Assembly (NCBI GenBank): GCA_029582165.1
Contig: CM055868.1
Location: 18,096,391-18,160,390, forward strand
From: Portulaca oleracea
Taxonomy: Eukaryota; Streptophyta; Magnoliopsida; Caryophyllales; Portulacaceae
Length of the DNA: 64,000 bases
Direction: 5' to 3'
Shown here: in pieces, positions 1 through 10,530 of the stretch
How the letters are laid out: each line of letters begins with the position of its first letter
Numbering within the stretch: the first letter of the stretch is position 1
Translations under genes and position numbers: made by a program
Notes under the pieces: generated by a model
Told to the model about the DNA's origin: nothing
Databases searched by the model: none
Seen by the model: only the letters and a program-made list of their open reading frames with translations

Positions 1-156
1 GTTTGTGGAAAGGGTGCAAAATGAAGGCTTTTTTGTGGTGGGTTGGCCCGATAGCTTCTGATGGAGGAAGGCCCATTGGATTTTCTCTCATGCTAGCCTC
101 TTTTCTTGTTATGCTTGATTTCTACACTTGTCCCGGTACAAAATCCGATTTCTACA
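1..156 (-). mobile_element. Element A: 3' LTR, terminal part only
   Basis: This segment matches 9540-9699 almost base for base (about 12 differences in 156 counted by eye, roughly 92% identity) and ends in ...TCTACA, the reverse complement of an LTR start TGTAGA. It is therefore the first part of the 3' LTR of a minus-strand element whose other LTR ends at 9699. The rest of this LTR lies left of the window. No gene is present. Confidence 0.8.
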
Positions 157-172
157 GAGAGCCTCCACTTTG
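157..172 (-). other. Polypurine tract of element A
   Basis: Directly inside the 3' LTR the minus strand reads CAAAGTGGAGGCTCTC and then the LTR start. A purine-rich run abutting the 3' LTR is the plus-strand priming site of LTR retrotransposons. It fixes the orientation of A as minus strand. Confidence 0.7.
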
Positions 173-255
173 ATCGAGTCCGAATAAGACGAAGGTCAAA
201 GTAGCTTGAGATGCTGACTGCTTGACGCCTGACTCGAAGATGGATGTTGTCGGTG

Positions 256-760
256 CTCTTTTGTATGGCGACCAGATGATGTTGATGGTGTCATCGGAGG
301 CCTTTAGGTTGCAACCATTGGACGATTGAAGATGATGATGTCGGTGATGTCGTCGGAGGCGTTTAAGTGGCAATCATTGGACGACTAACGAGGATGATGT
401 CCGTGATGTCGTCGAAGGCCTTTAGGTGGCATCCTTTAGCGACTACTGTTGGTGATGGTGTCATCGGAAACCTTTAGGTGGCAACCGTTAGACGACTGCT
501 GCTGTTGATGATGATATCGTCGGAAATGTTTAGGTGGAAACTGTTGGACGACTGCTGCTGATGATGACGATGTCGTCGGAAACCTTTTGGTGGTAACGTT
601 TGGACGACTAGTGCTGATGGTGACGTTGTCATTGGAGGCCTTTAGGTGGCATCCGTTGGACAACTGCTGCTGATGATGGTGCTCTTTTATACGACAACTG
701 AATGGTGTTGTTTTATGCGGCAACTGAATGGTGCTCTTTTATGCGGCAACCGAATGGTGC
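256..760. repeat. Tandem repeat, ~60-bp unit rich in GATGATG and CGTCGGA
   Basis: A unit containing GATGATG, TCGTCGGA, CCTTTAGGTGGCA and GTTGGACGACT recurs about eight times with drift. Open frames across it encode only His/Ser-rich low-complexity peptides and are not genes. It sits next to the 3' LTR of element A. Confidence 0.7.
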
Positions 761-1029
761 AAGGTCCTTTTTAACGACGACATGGAAATCACAAGAAAAC
801 CAACTATTAGTTTTTTCGGAAATGGGAGGAGGGTTCAGATTTTTACCTGAGCTTTGGAAACCCTTGGGTCGCAGTCTTTGGGCCGTCAGTTTTGGGTTGT
901 GTGGATGGATGATGTCGGTGCTCTTTTATGTGGCGATCGGAAGATAGATGATGGTGGTGGCTTTTAGCGACGACCTGGTGTTAGTGATAGCTCCCTTGTC
1001 TGGTAGATTGATCGCGGCTGATATCCCTT

Positions 1030-1620
1030 TCTCCTTTGTTTCTGTCAATGTCCTAGTCTTTCCCGGTTTTGATGATGCCCATCGGATTTTCCCAAGGTAG
1101 ATCGAATTTTCCCGATGTAGTTGATGATGGCCAACAAATCTTTCCGAGGCAGATCGATGTTGATGTTCTAGTCTTTCTTAGTGTCATTCCAGTCTTTCCC
1201 GTTGTCCTATATTCTGTCTCGATGTTGTTGCTGATGATTGTTGGCATGTTCAATGCCGAGGGACTTCACCGATCGCGATGTTGATAACCCTGGGGTAGAG
1301 ACTTCACTGGTCACGATGCTGATGGTTCTGATGTTGGGAACTTCCGCTGGCGACCCTGTTTTTGGTCTTTTTGACGACATTTTTGATGTCTGACGAAACC
1401 TCACTGGACGCGATGCCGGTGGCTCTTATTCTTGAGATTACGTCAAACCAAATGTCGATGATTCTTACTGCTGAGGCTGTGTCGAGTCCTCCCGGAAGCT
1501 CTGGCAATTTGATGCCGAGGAACTTCACCGAAACTCTGCCGATGACCCTTAAGTTTTGCTTCAAGCGCATAGGTACCAAAATTTCACTGTCAGGAATGGA
1601 TTCTTGAATTTGCTCGTCGT
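1030..1620. repeat. Degenerate tandem repeats near A's 3' LTR, shared with C
   Basis: Repeating phrases such as AGTCTTTCCC, ACTTCACCG.TCGCGATG and GATGCCGA occur every 50-60 bp. The reverse complement of the same phrases forms the array at 35211-36060 in element C, and AGTCTTTCCCGG is expanded in B at 11175-11430. The position relative to the 3' LTR is the same in all three elements. Confidence 0.65.
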
Positions 1621-1994
1621 TGATTTGTATTAGTCAAGTGAAGATTTTGTCTTTTGTGTCAGACATGCGCCATTCGTGTCTGGCTGATGATGCATGACTT
1701 GACTGGATGCTAACTTGTCCAGCAAGAGTTGGATTAGAGATTACTCTAATCTTGCTCTCAGTGACTAGAAACCATGTCGACTGTTCTGATTGAGATAGCA
1801 TATGGGCTTGAACAGCCCCCAGTGTTGCGTTCTAGAGCAACAATGTGGCACTTCCTTGCTTCTTCTCTTTTTTATTTTTGGATATGCGGGTATGCATGCA
1901 ACTAGTCTACTAAGCTCTTGCGCAAACAATAAAACATTTTTTTTGTTTTTGACACAAGCATTCATGCACTCATGCATTTATGCACGACTATCGA
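1621..1994. other. Element A segment without gene
   Basis: It contains one copy of the motif CGCCATTCGTGTCTGGC, which is expanded into an array in element C (32660-32970), followed by sequence matching C around 32370-32560 in reverse complement (CACTTCCTTGC... against the C text near GTGCCACATCG). No coding potential was seen. Confidence 0.5.
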
Positions 1995-2220
1995 TTTTAT
2001 GTACGACAAACTGACTCGATGGACGATAAACTGACTCGATACTCAACGGATTGACTTGATGTATGACAGACTAACTCAATGTATGACATATTGGCTCGAT
2101 ACATGCCAGACTGACTCAATGCATGACAGATTGACTTAATGCATGACAGACCGACTTGATGACAGAGTGACTTGATGCATGACGGACTGACTCTATTTGA
2201 CTCTGGCATGACATATGAAT
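1995..2220. repeat. Tandem repeat, ~25-bp unit GACTCGATGTATGACAGACT
   Basis: About nine degenerate units of GACTYGATGYATGACAGA run head to tail. Element C has only one or two corresponding units near 32290-32350, so the array expanded in A, or contracted in C, after they diverged. Confidence 0.7.
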
Positions 2221-2404
2221 GCAATGCAAACCTATTATATGTATGATGCTTTATGTTATTCTACACATGCAATTCTATATGCAGGCAACCCCTTGGATTT
2301 CGACAAAGATTCTCTAAGATATAAAATAGGAGGAGGCATCGTCCTTAGTAGTGAGTCTCAATCTCTCCTTTTGCCTAACTTTCCCAAAGGGTTTTCAAGT
2401 TAGC

Positions 2405-2490
2405 CCCTCTTTTCTTTTTTTCCCTTTTTTTTCTTTTTTTTTCTTTTTTCTTTTCTTTTTTTCTTTCTCTCTTTTTTTTTCCTTTCTTGA
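2405..2490 (-). repeat. Pyrimidine-rich (+) / purine-rich (sense) tract
   Basis: This is a CTTTTTTT-type low-complexity run. On the element's sense strand it is AAAAAGAAAAGG-like. Similar purine tracts lie among the hairpins of B (39008-39112) and C (31420-31570). Confidence 0.6.
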
Positions 2491-2830
2491 TGAGACCACT
2501 ATTAGGACGTCTATGAGATTGTAGATCCCGGACCTTGTAGGATAGGGAGTAAGTGTCCCTCTTTTAAACTATCTCCGATAAATGTCTTGAACGATGTCAC
2601 AAAGGTAGCACGAGCCCCCAGTTTAGAGTAGCTTGTTTCTCAGTCTGTTCATGATCATGTGGTTGTCAATTAGCCGCTGATTTCATGTGGACGGCTCTTG
2701 GTCTTGCTAAGAAGTAAGCCACACTTAGGCGTGCTTAAGAGTACGTGGGCATTAAGAACAGAGCCTCGTACTTGCACTAATGACTGAGCTGAAAAGTCCT
2801 TAAGAATGATCGTGTCTTGAAGGGAGAAGA

Positions 2831-3090
2831 GATGGTCAAATGGGATAAACATCATCTCTTGAGAAAGGGCTGAAAGGGATTGTAGATGAGACTTTATTGA
2901 TGAATGAGATAAGGAGACACTCAGGAACGATCGTGTCTTGAAGAGATGGTCAAATGGGATAGACATCATCTCTTGAGAAAGGGCTGAAAGGGATGGTAGA
3001 TGAGACTTTATTGATGAATGAGATAAGGAGACACTCAAGAATGATCATGTCTTGAAGAGATGGTCAAAGGGATAGACATCATCTCTTCGG
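2831..3090. repeat. 114-bp direct repeat, two full units plus a partial
   Basis: Units start with GATGGTCAAATGGG or a close variant at 2831, 2945 and 3059, exactly 114 bp apart, and are nearly identical. The reverse complement of the unit appears in element C at about 32050-32240. Confidence 0.8.
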
Positions 3091-3333
3091 AAAAGGTTGA
3101 AACATGGCTATGGAATAATGTCCAAGTATGACGGAAGGAAGATGGAGGGTTGATGGCGATAATAGATAGAATTCAAGGTTTCCTCTCCTTTTGCCTAACC
3201 TGCCCTGACGGGTTTTCAGGCTAGCCTCTCTTATTTTCTCACTCTCCTTTTGCCTAGCCTGGGATTCCAAGCTAGCCTCTCTTGTTTTTTTTTTCCTCTC
3301 AAAGACCAACATTTTGAGGACAAAGGATGCTCC

Positions 3334-3402
3334 TTGCAGCGGTCGGGCCTCAAAGAGGTTTTCCGACGTATCCGAGGTGGAATCAGGCCAGCCGTAGTTC
3401 TT
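3334..3402 (-). repeat. Conserved ~70-bp block shared by A, B and C
   Basis: It holds CAGCGGTCGGGCCTCAAAGA then GGTT, CGTATCC, GGAATCAGGCCAG and CGTAGTTC. The block recurs at 38818-38884 (B, same strand) and 31788-31860 (C, opposite strand, as C is inverted). It is better conserved than the surrounding DNA and has no reading frame. Confidence 0.7.
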
Positions 3403-4138
3403 TAAGCGCAACCTTAATGGATAGTGCCTCGAGGAAGGCTTAATGGTTCGAAAAGATGGTCATGAAGGTTTGAGGGTTCATATGCAGGTTATAGAAGGTT
3501 TAGGTGTGTGGATCATGTAGGTTATGGATGGATGAAAGGATTGTGAAAGTTATAGAAGGCTGAGGTGTAGGGATGATGAGATGAAGTTTTGAGATGAGAT
3601 TTTCTGAGGTGTGCATCACCGTCGTTCCCTTTTTTCCTTTTTGTTCTTCCTCCCTTTCTTCTTTATTTTTTTCCACTTTCTTCCTCGTTTTCAACTTTCT
3701 TCTCCATGGGATTGACTCCTGTTCTCATTTTGTTGATATTAGTCACAATGCACGCTTTGGCTTTGGGGTAAATATGGATTGGTCATGAGGAGAATGACCA
3801 GGTTGGTCAAGGCTAAGTTTTTTTTTTAAACTCCATTTTTCGGCTCCTTTTTTTCCGAACTTCTTCATGGGTCACCTCCCTATTCTACTTTGGTCATAGC
3901 ACACCTTTTGGATTGGCTTAAGGGTTTGAAAAGGTTGAGGTTTGATGGAAAGGCTAGAAACGTAAGTGGTAGGTGGTCAATCAAGATTGGATGAAAAGAT
4001 GAGGATAATGTTGGTGATGAAATGAAGGTGAGGCGCAAGCCCCCTGTCCTCGGCACGTATGGTTAAGCTGCTAAATTTCTAATGAGGTGCGTTCACTTTT
4101 CGAGAGACTATTGGACTGGGTCTTCCCTGACGACATTC
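3403..4138. other. Element A segment without gene
   Basis: GGTT/GATGA-rich unique-looking sequence with a CTTTTTTCC tract at about 3625-3705. The same material occurs inverted in element C at about 31570-31790. No open frame of interest was seen. Confidence 0.45.
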
Positions 4139-4250
4139 TTTCCTTTTGCTCAGCCTGTTGGATGGAAGGTGCGGGCTGAGTTCTCTCAATCAATTTTTTT
4201 TCTCTCCTTTTGCCCCGTTTGCCTCAATGAGGTTTTCAAACCGGCCACTC

Positions 4251-4839
4251 TATGGTTTTTCACTCTGTTATTTTATAAAACCCTAGATTCGATAAAATAA
4301 AAGATGGGAACGAGGTATACAACAAAGATGGAAGGAAAATGAAATTTGTCAGACTTAGTTTGTACGGATGATGGATAGATGAGAGAATTTCTCAACTCAA
4401 GTCAAAAGCACAAGCACGAAATTCTGTTTGATCACATAGCAACAAGAGCAAAGAAATGAATGAAGAACTGACTATAACAGACTCTGAGCATGAAATGCTT
4501 CACAACTAGTACTGTAGCTACTTCTAAAGCTCCTTTGATGATATGCCCTCCTTGTCCTCTTATGGGGAATCCATGTTATGTCTAGTCCTCTATGCTGCTT
4601 TCGGTGGACGCAGTTTCCCTAACTGAATCATGTGCTCAAAGTCTAACAATGCTCTATGTTGTTCCATCGGGATCTATGGTAGCTGCAAAATTTCTCATCA
4701 TCCAAATATTTCCTTGATGGTTAGCTCATGCCTTGACCTTGACACTAGACAAATTAAGAAAACCCCATCCCAGAGCATGCATAACCTAAATGACCTATAT
4801 CGACTTCCTGAAATGAAAAAAAAAACGCCTATATGCTGA
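4251..4839. other. Element A segment without gene, matching C
   Basis: Sequence such as CTTGACACTAGAC, ATGGGGAATCCATG and GCTGCTTTCGG matches element C at about 30430-30700 in reverse complement. It may be a decayed coding remnant, but I see no continuous frame and no motif on either copy. Confidence 0.4.
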
Positions 4840-5890
4840 TGCGGGAGAGACTCACCTAAGACATGGGTTTGAAAGTGCTAACTGATATAGATGAGACTTC
4901 CTAGAATGCAAGATTGCTATATGCCGACTTAAGGAAAAGACTTACCTATGAGAACGGACTACATGTTGAAATTCTATATGGGACTTCCTAAAGTGCAAAT
5001 GCCTATATGCTGACTCGGGAGAGACTCACCCAGGACATGGGTTTGAAAGAGCTAATCGATCTATATGGGACTTCCTAGGATGCAAGACTGCTATATGCCG
5101 ACACAAGGAAAAGACTTACCCACGACATGGGTCTACATGTTCTATATAAGACCTCCTAAAGTGTAAATGCTTATATGCTGACCCGGAAAGACTAACCTAT
5201 GACATGGGTTTGCATTAGACTTCTAAAGAAAGACAGATATTTACATGATGACTCTAGACACAAACTCACCCACGACATAGGTATTCATGACCTATGAACC
5301 TATATGAGACTTTCTAAAGAATGCAAGACGCTTACATGCTAACTCAAGAGAAAGACTTAACGACTCACCCGTGACATGGGTTCGCATGACGTAGACCCTA
5401 TAGGAGAATTTTATAATGCAAGCCATTCATATGTGGACTCTGGAAAAGGACTCACCCATGCCCTACGAACCTATATGAGACTTTCAAAAGAATGCAAGAC
5501 GCTTACATGCAGATACTAACACAAATACTCATCCTAGACCTTATATGATGCTTTCTAAAGAAAAAGACACTCATATCCTGACAAAGACTCACCCATGACC
5601 TGGGTTTACACTGGACTTTCTAAAAGAGACAAACACACATTAACCTAAGAAAGGACCCACTTATGACCTAGACTAAAGACTCACCCATGACCCGAGTTTA
5701 GACTTTCAAAAACAAAACACACATATTGACTTAAGAAAAGATTCACATATGACACGAACTTGTATGAGACTTTCTAAAGACTGAAAGACATTTATATGTA
5801 GATTCTGAAACAAAGACTCATCTATGACCTTGGTTTACTAGACCATATATGATACCTCCTAACATGTAAGACACCTATACACTGACTCAT
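4840..5890 (-). repeat. Tandem array with dyad core ACCCAnGACATGGGT (A)
   Basis: About a dozen degenerate units of 55-100 bp follow each other. Each contains GACTCACCCATGAC.TGGGTTT, then TATATGAGACTTTCTAAA and a GCAAGAC..TACATGC segment. The ACCCA...TGGGT core forms a dyad, for example near 5030, 5119, 5367 and 5590. Element C carries the inverse array at 29310-30430. Confidence 0.75.
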
Positions 5891-5909
5891 GAAGCAACTC
5901 AACAACACT

Positions 5910-7130
5910 TTTTTACAACATGAGCATTATAAAGGGCCAGATAATGTCAAATATAGCGAGCCAACATAAGTTGGAAAGCACAAGTCATTGTTTCTCAATT
6001 CGGTTTGACCTAATCCACAGGCCGACCATTTTAAGGAGAATCCGTAACTTGACCCAACAACTTAGACAACTCGAGCTTTATTGGCTATTATGCGGACTAG
6101 AATAATGCTCGACAAAACTGACGACCCGTTTTTTTAATCTTTTTTTTTTTTGTGACGCAACACATTTATTTATTTAACTCATGGAAAGTGGATGTTGTAA
6201 AGGACCGAATAAAGCTGTCAAAAGGCGAGTCAAAACTGACTTATAAACTCAATTATTAATTCCACCATGGATGGGCTTAACAACGGGCCGACCATGGATT
6301 CGTTATACTTAATGATCAAGTTTATGAATTTATCTTCTCTAACCTTAAGACTATTATGGAGGTTAGAACAACACACACTGACTTTGTTTATTATTAATCA
6401 ATTTTCTTTGGACCATGAGTAAGAGAATATTGAGAAGGGCTGAATAAAATCATCAAATGTGAGTTAAAATGAATCGATAAGGAAGGATAATTAACCTTTA
6501 AAATGGATGGGCCTCACCACTAAGCCGACCGTAAAATTTAAAGTTAATTAACCGAGTCTTATTTCTTCTCAAACCCAATGATTATTACACGGACTAAAAC
6601 AATATCTCAAAATTAGGTCCGTCTCTAATGAAGACCCAACATACAGACACGTATTTACACATAGCATACAACAAGCTTTATTTATTTACTCAAGGAAAAC
6701 GGATATTGTAAAGGACTGAATAAAGCCAACAATAAGCGAGTTATAATTAATTTATGGGTTTAATTGACAAATCCAATATGGTTGGGCCTAACAACGGGCC
6801 GACCATAAATGTGATGGATTTATTAATTAAATCGGCAAATTAATTTACTCAAGCCTAGTGACTATTATGCAGTCTAAAACGTTATCCATTAACTTTATTG
6901 GACTTTTTAATTGACTTTTGGACCTTTGTTAAGAGAATTTTGTAAATGGCCATATAATATCATCAAAGGCGAGTCAATGTGTATTTATTAATGAAAATAA
7001 TCATTCTTCAAGCATAAATGGGCCCTTCCACTTGGGCTAACCATGATGCCTTTTGGGTTAATTATTTTAATTAATGAATAATCATTTTCTCAACCCCAAT
7101 AAATTTTATATGAATTAGGACAAAACCTCT
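5910..7130 (-). repeat. Tandem array, 235-280-bp unit, five copies (A)
   Basis: Anchor phrases AAAGGRCYGAATAAAG (or variants) lie near 5933, 6200, 6435, 6712 and 6945, spaced 233-277 bp. Each unit also contains GGCGAGTCAAAACT, TGGATGGGCYTAACAACGGG and GCCGACCAT. Element C has eight copies in inverse orientation at 26690-29290. Confidence 0.75.
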
Positions 7131-7610
7131 AAACTAGGGTCGACTCTAAAACATAAGAAAAAAAGGGGAGGGGATACACATAGCATACAGCATACAAAAT
7201 GAAGGGATACCCTAAACCAAGGTTCTATATTCATGGATTTCTATGGTTGGGTTACATGGCCTACCGCACGTTCTCACCCCGGTTCTCTATACCCTTAGGT
7301 AAGGAGTGTGAGGTATTGCTCAAAGAACTTCAAGGAAGCTCTTTGAGTGTAACATGGGGAGAGGAGAGACCAAATGCTTGGCAATGTAGGATGCATCACA
7401 CAGGTAGTACCCTGCTCGCTCTCGAGGGAATCACCTAGGTATACCTAAACCATCGCCTTTGTGCTAACTAGTCAAAAGACGTGATTAGTGGCCCGGTATG
7501 CAAAAGATGCCTAAAAAGAATTATAAAATCGCGAAATAAATCAACTTCTCCCTTTTACAATTTCAAATTAATTTGATATTTTCTAGTTTTACCCTCTTTT
7601 TATGTTTAAG
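7131..7610 (-). other. Leader region of element A
   Basis: This lies between the primer binding site and the first array. The stretch CACATAGCATAC...GGGATACCCTAAACC is shared with C (about 26608-26670, inverted) and with B (42598-42650). The AT-rich end just before the primer binding site matches B at 42930-43056. No gag start was found. Confidence 0.55.
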
Positions 7611-7628
7611 TCCCCAGTGGAGTCGCCA
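7611..7628 (-). other. Primer binding site of element A
   Basis: The minus strand reads TGGCGACTCCACTGGGGA directly after the LTR end. The same 18 bases occur at 43057-43074 (B) and, with one change, at 26179-26196 (C). From memory this sequence type is characteristic of plant Tat/Ogre elements, which use a tRNA whose 3' end is complementary to it. Confidence 0.8.
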
Positions 7629-7741
7629 ATCTATAGGACCTCGGAAAAAGTGACCACTTTTCCCGTGATGCGCTACTTAATGATCGGGAACCGACTAAGG
7701 TTGCTTAATCTTTAAATAAGGATATTTTTATTTCAGATAAT

Positions 7742-8285
7742 TACATTTACCCTACCTGACATATGTGGTAATAATTTTTGCACACCCGACATTTGAGAAA
7801 TAATTTTCACCCTACCTGACATTTAACTGGTCGTAAATTTGAACCATCTAGGATATATTATAATGGTTTTTTGTGAGATTTTCGGGTAAGTATTAAAAAA
7901 ATGAATAGGAAGTGACATATTTACCCTTGCCATTAATTCAAAATATTTAGAATTAAAAATGAAATTACCTATTTACCCTTATAGAAGATGACTTGAGAAG
8001 AGTGGAGTGATATATTTCTTTTTTACATCGACATTCTTTTCCCCCTTTTCCCATACAAAACAATTGAAGGGTCAGTATTGTCATTTCAATCGCAATCTTA
8101 AGGGCAGTTTAGTACTTTCACATAATTATATAGGGGTATTATTGTATTTTCATATCTCCGATGACAAGTTACCGAATTTGACACAAAAAAAACACTTTCA
8201 CTAAATGTGAGGTAGGGTGAAAATTATTTCTCAAATGTCGGGTGTGCAAAAATTATTACCACATTTGTCAGGTAGGGTAAATGTA
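7742..8285. mobile_element. MITE with ~85-bp terminal inverted repeats inside LTR A
   Basis: The left end TACATTTACCCTACCTGACA is repeated inverted at the right end, and the match continues for about 85 bp with few differences. Each arm carries the sub-repeat ACCCTACCTGACAT twice. Length is 544 bp with no open frame. I could not find a convincing target duplication. Long arms suggest a Mutator-like or foldback MITE. Confidence 0.75.
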
Positions 8286-8333
8286 CCTGTGTGATGCTCT
8301 TCCCTGGGCCAGAAAAGATGGGTTGAAACTGAT

Positions 8334-9378
8334 AAAACCCGTGTGGGTTTTATCAATTTCTGACCCATTTTCTCTCGGTTTTAGCCATGGATTAGCGTAT
8401 GAAAAATACTAAACCACTTTTTTTAATATTTTGGTGTTAATCGTGTTAATATTTTGGGTTTTTTAATTTCTAGATTCGGGGTTAAGGTTACGAATTCGAG
8501 AATTATAAGAACTCTCGAATTCGCCTGTTAAAAAAACAAACTCTACTAAAATCGTCATTAAAATGAAAAAGACCTGGGAGAAGTTTAATTAATTTCGTGA
8601 AATTATATTCTCATCATGCAATACAAAGTGGATTTTTAGTTTACAAAATATGCACAAGTAATGGGATTAAAATACAAATTACATGATTAAATAACAATAA
8701 TGAAAATGAAAGTGAACCTCTTTTGATTTAGGAGCCCGAATGCGCTGGTCAAAAATCTTGACTTTGCCTTGACTTGGAATTTTTGATGGAAGGGTGTAAG
8801 TGGTTTAGAAAAATGGTATAAGGGTGACGATATGGATATGACAAAAGTGATTAGGAGAGGTTTTGAGAGTGAATATGGATGATGGAATTTTAAGAGAGTT
8901 TAGGTGATAATGATGGTCTTAGTTGATGAAATGGATGGAATGGAAGGGGGGTATTTATAGGTGAAGAGGTAGTGATTTGGAGGGAAAACCATGGGGACAC
9001 ATCCCCATGATCATGCCATGCAAATCATACAATCCCCACGAGTTTTGGCAAGTCAAGGCAAGAGGTCAAATACATGGGGCTAATATCAAGGGGTTGTGAT
9101 CATTTTTTTGGCGCTTAATTTAAAGGAGAAAACCCACGCAGGTTTTATAATATCCACACACGGATTGCTGACGTGGACGGCAAAACGACGCGCTTAGCTA
9201 ATAGAAAACCCGCGCGGGTTTTCATTTTCCTGGGTCGGGGCGCGCCTTGAGCTTGTCCTTCTTCTGGGCCGCCTTTGCTTATTAAAACCCTTGCGGGTTT
9301 TGTTCCAGGTACTGGGCCGAATCTGCTTCTGGGCCTGATTTCTGGGTCTGAGAATTGTTAAAACCCGCATGGGTTTTA
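8334..9378. repeat. Five copies of the palindrome AAAACCCGnnnGGGTTTT in LTR A
   Basis: Copies are at about 8334-8351, 9128-9145, 9204-9223, 9284-9301 and 9359-9378. The spacer varies (GTGT, ACGCA, GCGC, TTGC, GCAT) while the arms hold. The four right-hand copies are spaced about 75-80 bp apart. This looks like a repeated cis-element or hairpin in the upstream part of the LTR. Confidence 0.75.
8951..8960 (-). promoter_or_regulatory. TATA box of LTR A
   Basis: The minus strand reads CTATAAATAC about 745 bp into the LTR. A TATAAATAC box also occurs in LTR B (10143-10152, 44481-44490) and LTR C (25005-25013, 36926-36934), which supports it as the LTR core promoter. Confidence 0.6.
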
Positions 9379-10142
9379 AAATTGCTAAGTGCAACTTCAA
9401 ACAGCCATAACTCTTTCATCCAGACTGCGATTGAGGCAAATCAAAAGGCGTTGGAAAGCATATGATGTGTACTTTACTCTCATCATAGGAAATAGGGCCA
9501 ATGAGACTTGTGGAAAAAATGGAATTCGAAATGGTTGGCATATGTATGTGGAAAGGGCGGAAAATGAAGGCTTTTTTGTGGTGGATTGGCCCGGTAGCTT
9601 TTGATTGAGGCAGGCCCATTGGATTTTCTTTCATGCTAGCCTCTTTTCTTGTTATGCTTGATTTGTACACTTGTCCCGGTACAAAATCCGGTGTCTACAG
9701 TTACGGATTCGAGAATAGAACCCTCGAATCCGCTCGTCCAAGGAACGGACTCTACTAAATCGGTTTATTAAAGAAAAGAATATTAGCGGAGAATTTAATT
9801 AGTTTAATTGATATTATTCAGATGCATGCGATAATTAAATGCGATAAATAAACAAAAGCGATAAAAAAAATACAAACGAATAAAGGACGAAATTAAATTT
9901 ATCCTCTCAAGTAATCTGATTCTGATTAGTCGTAATTGATTTTTAACATCAGGATTACAACAGTATAAGTTATTACAAGAAAATAAAAATGAAAAAAAAA
10001 ATTAATATAACAAGTATGGATGTATGCAAATGATAAAGGAGGGAGAAGAAGAAGAAGAAGAGAAGAAGAAGAAGAAGAACAAATCACCTAGTGTCAATAC
10101 TCTTAGGTGATTCGGTGTGTCGAAAAATGGTGAGAGTAGGGT

Positions 10143-10152
10143 TGTATTTATA
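10143..10152 (-). promoter_or_regulatory. TATA box of LTR B, left copy
   Basis: The minus strand reads TATAAATACA. The matching position in the other LTR copy is 44481-44490. Confidence 0.55.
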
Positions 10153-10261
10153 CGAAGGAAAGGGAAGAGGAATTAGGTTAAAAATGAAATGTGGGGTAAA
10201 AATGGCCAAGTAGACCTGCACGATACGCAAATCGAGGCCCAATTGCGGTCAAATTAGGTTG

Positions 10262-10530
10262 ACACTTTTCTCGAGGTAACCGGGTCCAGCGCGAATCGGG
10301 TAAAACTTGACCATGCAAGTTTGCATGGGCCCAAATCATTACCGTGGCACGAATCCCAATGTCGATACATTTCCCGAGGTGGCCGGGTCCAGCGCGGGTT
10401 GGGTAAAAACCGAGCCATGCGGGTTTGCACGGCACGAATCCCAAGGTAGGAACGCTTCTCAAGGTGACCGAATCCAACGCGGGTCGGATAAAACCCAACC
10501 ATGCGGGTCTGCACGGTTTTATTTCCAAAC
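10262..10530. repeat. GC-rich repeat in LTR B, ~85-95-bp unit
   Basis: The phrase GGGTCCAGCGCGGGTCGGG, then TAAAAC.CGACCATGCGGG, TCTGCACGG and CACGAATCCCAA, recurs three to four times. The same repeat is in the other copy at 44600-44860. Overlapping open frames on both strands here arise from the repeat and are not genes. Confidence 0.7.

Larger units (their letters stand above)
2362..4250 (-). repeat. Cluster of five related stem-loops in element A
   Basis: Each copy on the + strand starts CTCCTTTTGC and carries two complementary arms. Arm pairs: 2375-2381/2397-2403 (CTAACTT/AAGTTAG), 3195-3202/3217-3224 (CTAACCTG/CAGGCTAG), 3254-3262/3267-3275 (CTAGCCTGG/CCAAGCTAG), 4149-4157/4172-4180 (CTCAGCCTG/CGGGCTGAG), and a weaker one at 4209-4243 (GTTTG/CAAAC). 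In the element's sense strand (minus) the loop often contains GAAAACCC followed by GGG, which can pair internally. The copies differ in arm sequence yet keep pairing. Equivalent hairpins exist in B and C. Confidence 0.65.
157..7631 (-). mobile_element. Element A internal region, non-autonomous Tat/Ogre-like
   Basis: About 7.5 kb lie between the polypurine tract (157-172) and the primer binding site (7611-7628). No gag, protease, reverse transcriptase, RNase H or integrase motif is visible on either strand; all open frames are short and repeat-derived. The interior is a chain of tandem repeats and stem-loops also found, in the same order, in element C and partly in B. In sense order: leader (7160-7610), units of about 250 bp (5910-7130), dyad units of about 77 bp (4840-5890), hairpins and a purine tract (2362-4250), 114-bp and 25-bp arrays, then repeats near the 3' LTR. 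This is the layout of a large retrotransposon derivative mobilised by a related autonomous element. Lineage is inferred from the primer binding site and from the gag relic in related B. Confidence 0.7.
7632..9699 (-). mobile_element. Element A: 5' LTR
   Basis: About 2.07 kb. On the minus strand it starts TGTAGACACCGG (9699 leftwards) and ends just before the primer binding site at 7628. Its first 160 bases match the LTR remnant at 1-156. It contains a minus-strand TATA box (8951-8960), five AAAACCC/GGGTTTT palindromes and an inserted MITE (7742-8285). On its right, at 9700, the sequence continues with GTTACGG, which matches the interior of B's LTR at about 44029. A therefore inserted into that LTR. 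Confidence 0.8.

Noticed and set aside
7611..7628. Possible tRNA gene 3' end (GAGTCGCCA)
   Set aside because: Only the 18 bases of a primer binding site are present; no cloverleaf can be formed around it, here or at 43057-43074.
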